From NCBI GenBank assembly GCA_009733715.1, contig WMKJ01000007.1:124001-188000 (forward strand): a stretch of DNA of 64,000 bases, given 5' to 3'. Under the pieces are notes generated by a model that had not been told where the DNA came from, made no database searches, and saw nothing but the letters and a program-made list of their open reading frames with translations. Below, piece by piece: positions 9,413 through 20,609 of the stretch; within the stretch, counting starts at the first letter, position 1; each line of letters opens with the position of its first letter. Made by a program: the position numbers and the translations under genes. The DNA is from Herpomyces periplanetae (lineage: Eukaryota; Ascomycota; Laboulbeniomycetes; Herpomycetales; Herpomycetaceae).

Positions 9413-12400
9413 CCCTGTACGTTAATTCCTGATTATACGTAAACGCTGCGACCTGTTACACTTTTCCCTGCATTGACTGGCACAAATTATGAGTGCTGTA
9501 ACCACCCCTTTCTCTTTAGTATTCGTTTGAGCAATATTTTTTAATGTGAGCACACAATATTATACGACGGAATGTACGATAAAAAGTATGCCTCGATTTT
9601 TTTTTCCACGTTAGCTAACACATAAATTTAAATGGTAACGGTTGTTTACACACTAGTGTATTTTGTGACTCCCGCCGAAATGTTTGAACTCGAGAGATAA
9701 TTTTTCTTCTAATGCCCGTACCCCAAGGTAAAGTTAAGCGGAAAATGCCACTTTATGTGCCAACTTAAATTGACACAATGATACCGTGACAAGTGGAAAC
9801 CCTGTTACACGCACACACATATGCACACACACACACTCTCTCTTCTTCTCTCGCTTACTCTAGTTTGTCGAGTAAATAGTTCACCGGTTCAATCATTCTC
9901 TCTGGCACCATGAACGCCCAAATACCCGCTCCAACCAACTTTCTCCCCCACGAACTCCCACACCAAACCTCTGTAGGATTATATAAGCTAAATTGATTTG
10001 GCAAACGGCGCGCGCGAATTTGGAATATGATGGAGTGGAGAAGTGACAATGATTGGGGACCTTTGCCTGAATATTTTATTAATGAGAATAAGAAAATGCA
10101 TAGGTGGATTGTTTATCTGAAATTGGGTCAGTTAATCATACTCTTTGTTATAATATAGCGTTAAACTTAAGAGCCTTTAAATAGCGTTAACATAAACGGA
10201 AATGGATCGAAATGATCAATAAGGCAAGCTTTGTGTGGTAATATGACGATTAAGAGTGAAGCTATGGTGATAGTCTTGATAGCTTGGACTTAAAAAATTC
10301 CAAAATTCATGCTAAGATTTTACGGAATGGAATATGAATCGAGTCAAGTAAATACTTTGGAGGGAAACCACGGTAGATTGACGGTGGGATTGGTATTTGC
10401 ATGTTGACTTAAAATTAATGATGTTTCAAACTAACATTGGCAAACCAAATCTATTTGGCTACACAAGCTGATGCTTAATAGTGGAGTAATGGTAATGATT
10501 GAGGTAAATATATCCGGACAGTTTATTGGGTTTGTTGGCTACTATGGGATAATGATTAAGTAGCTTGCTTAAGCATTACTGCTCATTATTATACGTAGTA
10601 TGATATATTTGGCTTTTACTGCATTGCTACTTAAATTGATTTCTCTTTTTAATGAAAGATATCTTTAAATATACATACATTCTTAAGTTCATTTTCTGCG
10701 CATCTAGTGCTCGATTAACTTAACAAGTCGCGTATAGAGTGATTTTTACTGGGTCATTGTTTTCAAGTGTATAGGAGAGTTTTCCATTATAACTCAAGCC
10801 TTTCCATCTAAGAATACATGCACATATATTAAATTAACGGCACAAATCGTTTAAAAAAATTCAATTTGTTGTAGTTTATTTGCCTAGATTAAAATCTTGA
10901 TTCATCGTATACCCACATACAATTATACATGCGAACAAAAACCTACTAATGCTCACATTAATAAAGTTAACGAGACAATTAAGTTGGAATAACATGGAAA
11001 GCTCAAAGAACTAAACCCAACACAGAATAGCAAGTTAAACCAAATCTAGACTACTCATGATCCATCAATTCATCATTAATGCTGCATTATAAAAATCTAA
11101 ATCCACAGTTTCCCTTGAAAAATTCTTCTTTTTTCCCCCAAAACATCGTCAGATCTCACGTGCTGTGGCACGGCTAATCTTCGGATCAGCAGAGCCCTTT
11201 CAAGCCACCGTGACTGGCTTACATCATTGCACGGAATCGGAAAATCGAAAAACCGCACACATGACGTCATAGTAGCCGCAGCCGTGCGTATGAAATATAT
11301 CACGTGTCAGGCACTTCGAGTCAATTCGGGCCGAGCTGTAGGGAGAGAGTTTGGTGACGGGAAAATTTTAGTGCATTTAAGTATTCTTTTTGTGGTTAAA
11401 CATTTATTGAGTAGCATGCCATTGGATTGTTTTGTTTCGTTTACAAATAATACATTCATTAATTGGATTTGGAAATATTCATCCTTGTGTTGTTAGCATT
11501 CCTTGTTGATGACTCATAGCCACTTGTATGGCAATTTGAGCAAGACATTGGGAATGCTTTAACTCGAGGAATTTTGAGCATGGTAATTAAAACACATTGT
11601 TGTAAACGAATTATTGAATAAATTTACTTTCAGGAATCTTAATTTATGCAAATAGTATCGTTCCAAGATTTAACTTAGGCGCGACAATAGCACGCGGGGT
11701 ACTATAGTACTCAGATTTAGTTCAAGGGTTAATGTGATACAGAGATGGCGCACGCTAAGGTTTGATATTCTGAGCACAAAAGTGCTACTGTATAAATGTT
11801 GCAAAAACCCAATAATAAAAAATTTAACGCTAGTCCGTTTAAAAAATGTTTGACATGATTTTATAATGTTGTATTGTGTAGATTGCGCACGGAAGTAATG
11901 ATACAAGATTGCATATACACATGTGGATTCAAATGCGAGTTCAGCATAACACGGTTATAAGACTAATCACGTACCAGAGGTGGGTAAGTTTGACATGTAA
12001 TTAAGCTATTCAATGATAATAGTACGGTGAACATGCATGTGTTAAAATTCTCCTAGTAAAAAAGGACAATTACCATCAATCTAATAGGTGATATAAAATG
12101 GGGTTAACATGCTAAGAAATATGTTAATGCTGAAAATAGCATTGTAAGCCCAACGTAGCAAACGCAACGCCTTACCGAAGAAACATGTAGAAACTGAAAT
12201 GTGCCTAAAATTTACGATAAATATGCATTGATTAAAAGAGAAAACAGTAGCGTATTACTGACTAAATAAAAGACAAAAAGGAATTAACTGAAGCATTGAG
12301 CCTTTGACAAAGGCTATTGATAAAGTTTACCACATTTGCCTGCATAAACCTGAAAAATCGTGCTACACACAGTAAAAGATATGCGATCAGTAAGCGTCGA

Positions 12401-13273
12401 AAGGCACAGTTTATTGGAAGAACGAACCTATAAAAATGGTAAAACTATAAATCTTTGAATAATGTATCAGGTTTTTGAATTAATTTCAATTCAAAAGCCT
12501 TAACGGAACATTCGCTAAACTAAGAAAAACAGCAGTAATACCCGAAATCGCAATTCTGAGTGAAGCAATATAATTATTTCTGTATAAAAACTATGATATC
12601 ATAACTAGTAAGCATGAATAGACAATTCTTTGGCAGTGAAAAACTCCTCCTCCATACTATATAACTGTTTAAGCTAAAATGGTATTAAAGAGATAAACAA
12701 GTTAACAAAAAGGTTTATCCTCTTTAACACAAATTCTTTCATGAAATTTTATCGCAAAACATTTTCCAAAAATTTCACCCAGCACTGTCACGTGCCGGCT
12801 TTTACAGCAAGATTATGTCAGCAAGGATTGATCAGGCTGCAGGGCGGAAAAGTATTCTTCCGTAGGGAAGGAAAGGTCACGTGGAAAAACATGGGGACGT
12901 GTTATCGGAATGGCACGATGACAGAGTGCGAGTGACATCGTAACAAGTTATTCAAGTTTATCAACGCGAGAATTTAGTTCAAGTTAAACGTTTGTGTGTG
13001 TAGAGTAGGTAAGATGAAGGTTTTTTAGTCATGATTTCGGGGGAGTTTTAGGTGAAATCAAGAATTAACGTAGTATAGAGTTAAAAATTGACAACCAGAT
13101 CATTATTGGCTACGAGACGTGTTCACTTTTACAAAATTTATCGAGAGCAACGGCTTCAACACCGAAGACGTGCCATAAGGTCTGTATTTTTTCCTACTAA
13201 CAACCCGAAATTTTATTCATACTGTAGTATTAAAATCACTTGCGGCAAATCAGTTAGAAGCAAGATAACAATC
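9413..13273. other. Gene-poor 3.9 kb spacer between MKK and OAZ
   Basis: AT-rich, A-rich on + in the right half; no frame above 90 codons and none with a recognisable family. Contents worth recording: a CA/CT microsatellite at 9807-9852, CACGTG at 11157-11162 and 11301-11306, a perfect TGACGTCA (CRE/ATF type) at 11262-11269, and CACGTG at 12789-12794 and 12878-12883, about 480 and 390 bases before the OAZ start. The right end may contain a 5' UTR intron of OAZ (gtaaga near 13007 to an ag near 13078), but this is a guess. Confidence 0.5.
9807..9852. repeat. CA/CT-rich microsatellite
   Basis: Interrupted CA repeat followed by a CT-rich run. Lies about 400 bases upstream of the MKK start codon. 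Confidence 0.8.
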
Positions 13274-14201
13274 ATGGCACGCGTAGATTCATCAGGGATG
13301 CAGCGTACAATGGTGAAGTTGACGACGCGAAGTGGTCGAGTAAATGAGAATATCGGACCCAAAGTTCTATTAGCATCTTGTTATGCGGTTACCAACCATA
13401 GTGAATTCAGTGGAGTTAGTGAATTCCAATACTTCGGCACAGACACAGGAGGGGGAGTAACGTGGTGTTCCTGAGGTCGATACGGAAAACCGATGGCGAC
13501 AGCGAGACGGCGAGCATGGAGATAGGCTAGCTGTCGCCGCGTGCAACATTGCGAAAGAGTGTGAGAGACTCTTTTGCGCGAACCTGCGAGCAGTTTTTCA
13601 GGGTGAGACGGAAAACTGTACAACGCATCGGGATCCCTTAGCAATGTTCACGCCAGCCGAGTCCAGGCAAGATTTACATTTATCCCAGGACCGGCCAAGA
13701 GGAGTAGAAATGGGGCAGAACGTTGCTTCAGTACATGAGCAATGGTGGCAGAATTTACACGAAAGTCAAAATCCACGGATTCTCAGTTGGCTTGAGTTAT
13801 GGGTGTATCAGGCAAGTTCCCGTTTTAACGGGTTTGTTGCGTGTAAAGGAGATACACGAGCGTTGTTCGTGTTTTTGGACGAGCCTGGAGCAACTACATC
13901 ATTTAAGTCAGCGTAAGTGTATCAGACACCAATTTTATGTTCTGTCAACCCGACAAAATCGTTAACACTTTACCAATCAACTAAAATTAGACTTATGGCT
14001 ATCTTGGAACTATGTGATCATGTGGCGTTTCAGTGCTCAGTTCTCTATTACTGTCTTCCTCGTTCGAACGATGAAACTTCACAGCGTACAGTTGTACATA
14101 ACTTCGGTTGGGTTGGATTTCGATTAACAACGCTTGCAGATTGGTCATTCGTCCAGCCTGCTACGAGTGACCGATGGCTATTTTTTATGATGCACGTTTA
14201 A
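13274..14201 (+). CDS. OAZ: Ornithine decarboxylase antizyme, expressed by +1 programmed frameshift
   Basis: Antizyme binds ornithine decarboxylase, sends it to the proteasome without ubiquitin and blocks polyamine uptake. Frame 1 (13274-13471, 66 codons) ends in Trp-Cys-Ser and UGA (13472-13474). Moving +1 (skip 13472, resume at 13473) gives an open frame to 13912, then an intron 13913-13990 (gtaagt ... aattag) and exon 13991-14201. The combined product is about 282 residues. The second frame carries the antizyme fold: FNGFVACKGDTRALFVFLDE, LMAILELCDHVAFQCSVLYY, VVHNFGWVGFRLTTLADW and DRWLFFMMHV. These correspond to the strand/helix blocks of fungal and animal antizymes (compare LGWVGFEL-TL--W in fission yeast, from memory). 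Start: the frame is open back to 13088 but the first ATG is 13274. Regulation by polyamines through the frameshift is established for the family. Confidence 0.9.
13463..13474 (+). promoter_or_regulatory. +1 programmed ribosomal frameshift site
   Basis: TGG TGT TCC TGA: Trp-Cys-Ser-stop. The UCC-UGA pair preceded by a UGG-UGY codon pair is the conserved antizyme shift cassette. The base after UGA is G here, where many antizymes have U. At high polyamine the ribosome shifts +1 on UCC and reads GAG next. Confidence 0.88.
13494..13539 (+). promoter_or_regulatory. Hairpin 3' of the frameshift site
   Basis: GGCGACAGC (13495-13503) pairs perfectly with GCTGTCGCC (13530-13538); a T-G wobble extends it to ten pairs. 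The loop is 26 bases. The stem starts 20 bases after the UGA. Antizyme mRNAs often carry a 3' RNA stimulator, although in animals it begins closer to the stop. Confidence 0.55.
13551..13577 (+). promoter_or_regulatory. Second hairpin in the OAZ coding region
   Basis: GCGAAAGAGT (13551-13560) pairs with ACTCTTTTGC (13568-13577), ten pairs including one G-U, around a 7-base loop. It follows the first hairpin by 12 bases. Confidence 0.5.
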
Positions 14202-15350
14202 AAAACTAGACAGATTACCACCAATGTCACAAATATCGTCCCATGATTTAATGGATCCGATAGAATGATATTGGCAAAGTGACGCGATATCCCATGCAAG
14301 TAATGAAACTGCTTCAACAAATTCGAACAAGTTGTCAACATTATTTTTGGCGATAAGATCATGAATGGGTTGCTCAAGGGAGAGTTTTCGGGTCAAATAA
14401 TGATCCAACGAAACCTGAGTACCATTAGCGTGGGGATACTGGGAAGTACTTGTACGATTACGTCGTTGCTCTCGTCGTTTTTCACGCCCAGTGTGATATA
14501 AATCTTCGCGACCGAGATCGCACAGGATTTTAAACAAGGCTAAATCAAGATACTTTTTCAGTGCGCTGACTGGCACAGAAATCATGGGGATCAACGGCTG
14601 TTTAAACTTGATGCTAGCTGGTAGGCTAACGTCCAGATACTCTGATGCATGAACCACAATGCGAGCTATCATGCTTAAGCTTGCAGATACTCGGATTGGA
14701 TTAGCCGTGCCCAGCTCTTTCATGTTGAAAATATGTACACCTCCCATGCTCCAGGTTTTGTGAGGTTCCTTCTGGTCATCTACCTCGCTCAATCCTCGTA
14801 TCATCATAAGTGAACTCAGCTCTTCACACAACCTTTGACGGTTCAACTGAACCATGTGCATGATTTCGTTCAGTTTTCTGCTAGCTTCGTTTACCGATTT
14901 GGAGGTAGTATCTTGCATTGCGGTTTTTTCGGGATTATCATTGATCAATTTAAATTCGTTAGTCCAAACTTGCTGGCGCTTTACTTCCTCGCGTCGTTTA
15001 GCGATCCAGTCTTTCCATTTTTCGATTTCTTTTTTTACTGCCTTAGCCTTTCGATTAAGTTCACGAGAATGTTGTCGATAAGCTTCTGCTTGGTTGACCA
15101 AGCGTGTGAACCTTAAGTATTCTTCAATTTTATCAACTACCGGTTCTTTTGAAGTCTCATGACTTTTGCCACTTAGTTCGTTTATACGGCAGCTAATGAG
15201 CTCACGCTCTTTCAGTGTTTCCACTATGGCGATACGAATCGGGTATAATGTAGCCCAAGCACAGACAGGACATAAAATGCCCGAGGGTTTACTCTGCCAT
15301 ATGACCGTATCATACCATGTGGTTCGGCAGATGAAGCAACTCACCGCCAT
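14178..15350 (-). CDS. ATG14: Autophagy-related protein 14 (PI3-kinase complex I subunit)
   Basis: Atg14 targets the Vps34-Vps15-Vps30 kinase to the site of autophagosome formation. Single exon of 390 residues (yeast 344, human 492). The N-terminus has paired cysteines, CFIC (5-8) and CPVC (about 28-31), like the N-terminal Cys motif of Atg14/Barkor. A charged coiled coil spans roughly 70-170 (YRQHSRELNRKAKAVKKEIE). Then comes a family-like block KLNEIMHMVQLNRQRLCEELSS and a C-terminal BATS-like half with SLSMIARIVVHASEYLDVSLP and FEFVEAVSLLAWDIASLC. ATG at 15350 directly precedes the Cys motif. Its last eight codons overlap the convergent OAZ frame (14178-14201). The family call rests on remembered patterns; a UVRAG/Vps38-type relative is the main alternative. 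Confidence 0.8.
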   Translation of the reverse strand: MAVSCFICRTTWYDTVIWQSKPSGILCPVCAWATLYPIRIAIVETLKERELISCRINELSGKSHETSKEPVVDKIEEYLRFTRLVNQAEAYRQHSRELNRKAKAVKKEIEKWKDWIAKRREEVKRQQVWTNEFKLINDNPEKTAMQDTTSKSVNEASRKLNEIMHMVQLNRQRLCEELSSLMMIRGLSEVDDQKEPHKTWSMGGVHIFNMKELGTANPIRVSASLSMIARIVVHASEYLDVSLPASIKFKQPLIPMISVPVSALKKYLDLALFKILCDLGREDLYHTGREKRREQRRNRTSTSQYPHANGTQVSLDHYLTRKLSLEQPIHDLIAKNNVDNLFEFVEAVSLLAWDIASLCQYHSIGSIKSWDDICDIGGNLSSFLNVHHKK

Positions 15351-18300
15351 GGCCTGTAGCCCATTCAGTTATGTGTGGTAATATTGACCTACAGTCGACA
15401 GCTTGGCTCTGTAATCAGCAGGTTTGAGTATGTTTGCCTGCGTATACGTGAGTATGGATTGGTATGTATAAAATCTTGAAGTTGTTATTTGACCTATCGC
15501 GGTTTTCGTACAAGCCTGTACTAGCAAAGAAATTAAGTAAAATTTCGCGACGCATCGCTGATCTGATACGGTACAATTCTTATGCTTTTTCCCGTAAAGT
15601 TAAGGTATTGTGTAAATGGATAAGATTATTACGAGGTAGTGCGTAAGAGTAAGAAGGTTAAGCTGAACTGGACGACCTTGATTGCTGGGAACGGGCCAGG
15701 CAACAGGTCAGCACATCGTCTTCCCGTTTTTGCGTAATGATTGTATGCGCGTACGTATGGATAAGAGAGTAATTAGGCCTGTAAATTGAAAGATAAGGAA
15801 AACTTTCAACCAAGGAAAGGAAAGATAAGATATAAAGGATAAACCAGCAATCCGTGAGTATCTCAAACACGCGCGCATGCGCGCCTACCCAAGAAGATTT
15901 TACCGTTCAATACAACAAGTAAAAATAGAATGAGTGAGTTGTGCAAAACGTAGAGTACTGAGATTAAGTACAGAAGAAGCTCTCCAACGGTAACTTTACC
16001 GCCTAAATAAGTTTAGTTGAACAAAATACACCACCGACAGCGACATTACAGGTGAAATACGCGGAAGTTTTGCCCGAGATCCTGTTCAAACATTAAGTCG
16101 AATACCGCCAAGTCCATCTAACCAAGTGAACATTCTAATTAACCGTCCATAGATGCTAACGCAAGCATGAATCGCTAATTCTCGTATTGCGTACCGTTGT
16201 GCAAAAATACTCCATCTCCAAAACCCTCCAAATCCTCGCCCTTCCCACGCGCCCCAGATCGTTGTCACGTGAGAAACACGTGCCGAGGATTTGCCGGGCC
16301 GTGGAAGATTTGGGGAGCGACGGGGAACGGCGAAGGGCATGGATGGTTAAGACGGAGTTGGAGTGGACGGTGATGGTTATGACGGTGGTTATGATGATGG
16401 TTGTAGTGGTGGTTAGTTGGAAAGCCGTTACGTAAATCAAGGGATGGCACATGCTGGTTTGTGCGCGGCAGGAATCGGATACTCGGGTTTGTCTAGTGTG
16501 GTTTGGGCGCGAAATTCGGTGATTTTTGGTTTTGAGAGTTACGTTTAAAAGTTGAGTAAACTATTTATACCAAAGTCTTTATAAATTTATGTCAACGTTT
16601 TACGCATACTACCAAAAAATGGGAAGCTGGTGCATAGATAATGTTTAAGTTGTGCTAAAATGCAGCTTGAGTTGGTGAACCGGGAAAAGTTGCCTATGTA
16701 TCGAAAAGTATCATCAATACTTATGCAACGGGTGACGTATACGCGCTCACAAACTACCCGTGTGTAGTTTGCAGTCACCAACTTCAATAAAAAGTCAGCG
16801 GTTACTGTACAGTGCAACGCAACGCAACACAGTACAACACATTACGACACTATACAATGCGTTTACTCTATCATTCACCTGGCTACATAACAAGTTAATG
16901 CGCTCTCTCTGTCCCTGGATCTGCGCATGGCTGCTGCTATGCCAATCTTCAATGCAATCACCAGTCTCCAACTAGCGTGAAATATCAACTGTGCGCCTCC
17001 ATCCCTGGTCCTTTATTCCTAATAGACACTCCCCAGCTTGCGTGTACTATTCATAATGAGACACTCGGGAGAATAACATAGTGATAATCGACCGTAAAAA
17101 CCTTGAATACACCCGAAATTTCACTCTATACTCCTCATTTATTCCATTTGTTTACCCAAAAAAAAGGTATGACCGGCGCATTTTAAGCCATGTTAAATAT
17201 ATGCCCGTTTGCCGTCACCTTTACTATTGTGCGCATTACAAATTGCAATTTTATACTTCACCCTTATTTGCTCGACATCCGCATCAACCAATTACCAAGC
17301 AGTTCACACGTTAACAAATACAACTAACTGCGAACCAAGAAATCCGATGTTAATGCGGATTCAGACGTGTAGAACAAGTTAATTTTGACCCATCTACCCC
17401 GTTGCTAATTATGAATCGAAAACCACCGCACCATTTTTTAAGGAATTAATTTCAAACGTTAATCAGTACAGTGGCCGCTGCATTAGTCTTTGAATCCAAC
17501 CCGAGACATATATGATATGTTGCAAGAGTAAGCACCATATCATTTTAATGTTAACTAAAACTAATCACCGAATACCAGGTGCTAACAGTCGGATAAGAGT
17601 CTTATAACGATTAAAAAATTTTGCTTTCGAAATGCTTATAGCCTCGTATAAGGGGAGATAAGAGTTACAACGCGATTCCATTTGTTCATGTCAATGTGGT
17701 TACTTTCCACGCTAATTTAACCCACTGGCTAGATATTCGGGCAATCTTAATACATGTAAGCTCACACACATGATAGATACGGAGATGCTCGTTTGCATTA
17801 ACCTGTGATAGTCGATCCGGTTATAGGTAAATTGTATAGCGTAAAATTAACTTGGAAATTACATCAAGACCAACTGACTAATGATAGATTGTACAAATAA
17901 AGTGATTAACGTAGGAATGTTAATCGCAGACGAGGGTTTCCCGGTCGTGAAAATACACTGCACAAGGGGAAAAACAGGAACACAGTTAAACGGATATTAC
18001 GAATGTAACCCAGATCATAAAGCGTAGTTGACCGTTTGAAGTTGTGAGCTGCCAAAAGTCCTCGAGTGGGAAGTCAGATATTCAAAAGAGAGCATCGGGA
18101 AATAAGTGTGCCAGGTAAACCGTTACAAATTCCATTATAAAATTCATCACTATTCAATCAATCAACTTGAAAATAAAAATCATTGTCATATGTCAAACTT
18201 TTCAGATGATCTATATTTCACTAACCCAGATAATCACGATGTGTGCTATCATTATAAAAGCTGTGGAAAATTAGGCAAGGAAGTTAACGTAGCGCATATG

Positions 18301-20534
18301 TAATTTTCCGGTCTGGTTGGATGTTATCCAAGATGTTTAAGTTCATAAATTTAATACCAATTAAAAAGTCCCAGTGAAAAGAGTTGCCACATTCAATAAT
18401 TAGTGGTCAATCATGGTCAATGGCAAAATCCACTTTATTAGTGCAATTGTCATATGGAATGATAGTTGTGCAGTGGATGTTTCCATGTGTGTTCCGAAAA
18501 TACTACAGAAATATAACGAAGTAGTATGATAGAAATATGATCAATAAGGAGTCAACCGGATCCATTTTCACCATATTATCGAAACATATCCCTGTAAGGA
18601 AATCGAGTGGACTCCATCATGAACGGTGAAGGTTTAAAATTTGAACAGACTAAAAAGAGATGTAAGTTTAATGGCCCATGCGCAAAAAATGTAAGATGAT
18701 CATGACCGAAATATTCTTCACGATTCAATTCCAATTTCGCACAAATTTTTCGCGACAAAATTTATATAGTGCGGAACATTGTTTTCCCGACTCGGGCAAA
18801 AGATTGCCCGCACCGTCTTCTGCTTAGGTAAGCATCTATATAAATTGGATTCGTCGCGAGATTGACGCACGAATTTCGGGAGATTTTGGAAATTTCGACA
18901 AATTGGACGAAGAATTTTTTCGAGAGAAATTTAATCGACACGCTAAATGATAATCCAGTTTTATTCAATTAAATTTTCATCAATCATGCTAAATTTATCA
19001 TGCTTAGAAATGGTTGATATTCCTTCACAACAGCTTTTGGAAGATTTCCCTTTAAATTCACTCATCCTTGCATGCACGTCTGCTTGACCGGGCAAGTCTA
19101 CTCATCATCGACTGTTCAGCTGATTTGTCGATCTCCGCTTTTGCGCTGGCATGTCGCTCTTTAGATGAACTTGTTATCCCTCCTCATTTCATCATGTTTA
19201 GCCTCTCCTATATTCAAATACTTTTTTGATAAATTTGACCGATTTTTATGTCATGCATCCATTCTAATACATCCTTAATTGGCGTGTCGGCTGGCTCACT
19301 TTTGATTTAGCTATTGTGTCATATATTAAGCTAATATTACGGTGAGATTGTTTGCGTGCCTCTCCACTCGCTGTCTCGGTAAAAATATGAGTGTATAAGT
19401 AGTCGGTGCTCTGTGCCTTGCCCTGGCTTACTCGATTTTACCCACGCATATACACTCTCTTTTATTCACTTACACTGGTGCGTAGCTTTTTGTTGGCATT
19501 AGGTGACATGGCGGTCCATTGCGTTGGAACAAGCCGAACTAGGGTACGTGGTCATCAGGCTTACTACGATTTGCTGTGTTTGCATATGTATAATACTTTG
19601 ATAGAGTATGGGTTCACGTAGCATTTCGTCCCGCTTATCCTTCCCTTGAAAACGGAACAGTGCACGGGAACTGGCTTAACAACTTTTCAAGTAGAGTTTC
19701 AAGCCATCAGCACATGCTTTATTCGTAACATGGCTTCTAATCATTGTACTTTGCATCACAACGAGCCACGTTATTTCAATCCCAGGGGCAATGAATCCGT
19801 AATTGTCATCCGCATATCTCGAGGTTTGGCCCCGATTCAAAAACGGCTTTAAAATATACCGAACTTCGTCACCCTCCCATGTTTCAATTCCCTCCCTCGG
19901 CCCCTTAGGGAATGTCTTGTCATACTTTAGCGCCGACAATCATGGGAAACATGTGTGCGTGTGCGTGCGTGTACGCGTGCATGCATGCTTGTTCGTTCGT
20001 TCGTGTGTGTGTGTGTGTGCATGTACGTGCGCACCCTTGCATGTCATTGCAAATCGTCTTGTGTGTATCTGTTTTCAAGGTGGAAGTGGTCAAACGAAAA
20101 TGGTTGGTTGAGGGTAGTTGTTTGGGAGAAACATAATTACCTTCGTTATGGGACTGTCTCCATGATTACTCCCTGAAATTGGGGATTAGCTTGGAATATC
20201 GTGCCACGGGTAAATACTCAAAAGTCACTCTTTTCCTATTATCCACCTTTTAAAATACTTGATCTAGCAATCCTATTCCCTAACCTCTCAGTACTCGCGA
20301 TCCACTCTGATCGGAATTCGGCGAGTGTTACTTGGTTCGCTTGTCTTGCTTAAACTTCCGGCTCATCTCAATCTCAGCTTTTTTTTATCTATCTAACGGA
20401 TATATGTTCATGCTTTCCTCTCTCTAGCGTTTGTTTAAGTGTGCGTTGTGTCCTAAGTGAACTTTAAGTTATTCAGTTGCTCTCAAGAATTTTTAATTAT
20501 TCGCCTGACGCTTGGCTCATTTTCATGTCTCCCA
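15351..20534. other. Gene-free 5.2 kb spacer upstream of ATG14 and RSR1
   Basis: Divergent spacer. No frame above 110 codons and no family resemblance in either strand. Two CACGTG cores at 16266-16271 and 16277-16282, a GGT/GTT-rich stretch near 16340-16425, a CAACG/CAACA repeat near 16813-16850 and a GT-rich tract at 19952-20032 were noted. From about 20200 the plus strand becomes pyrimidine-rich, which fits the promoter and leader of RSR1. No tRNA, snRNA or transposon signal was seen. Confidence 0.5.
19952..20032. repeat. GT/GC-rich alternating purine-pyrimidine tract
   Basis: Runs of GTGTGCGTGTGCGTGCGT type followed by GTTC repeats and (GT)n. Alternating purine-pyrimidine composition could adopt Z-DNA. 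It lies about 600 bases upstream of RSR1. Confidence 0.75.
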
Positions 20535-20596
20535 GGTAAGTGATACTTTGGGAAACATCTGGCAACCGTTGCATCTCACCTAACATTGGAAGCTGA
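20525..20596 (+). promoter_or_regulatory. Probable 5' UTR intron and spliced four-codon uORF of RSR1
   Basis: A consensus donor CAG/GTAAGT at 20535/20536, a CTAAC branch site at 20580-20584 and an AG at 20591-20592 define a 57-base intron. An ATG at 20525 upstream of the donor reads Met-Ser-Pro-Ser-stop across the splice junction. The intron is supported only by these signals. Confidence 0.5.
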
Positions 20597-20609
20597 TTGA
20601 TCTAATGAT

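Noticed and set aside
11730-11760. Possible U6 snRNA-like ACAGAGA
   Set aside because: The flanking bases do not match the rest of the conserved U6 core.
12741-12935. 64-codon plus-strand frame before OAZ
   Set aside because: Considered as a 5' exon or uORF of OAZ, but no in-phase splice to the 13274 frame was found.
13088-13273. In-frame N-terminal extension of antizyme
   Set aside because: Open but without an ATG; the first ATG at 13274 gives a frame 1 length close to known antizymes.
16187-16452. Overlapping short frames on both strands
   Set aside because: Caused by a GGT/GTT-rich simple-sequence stretch.
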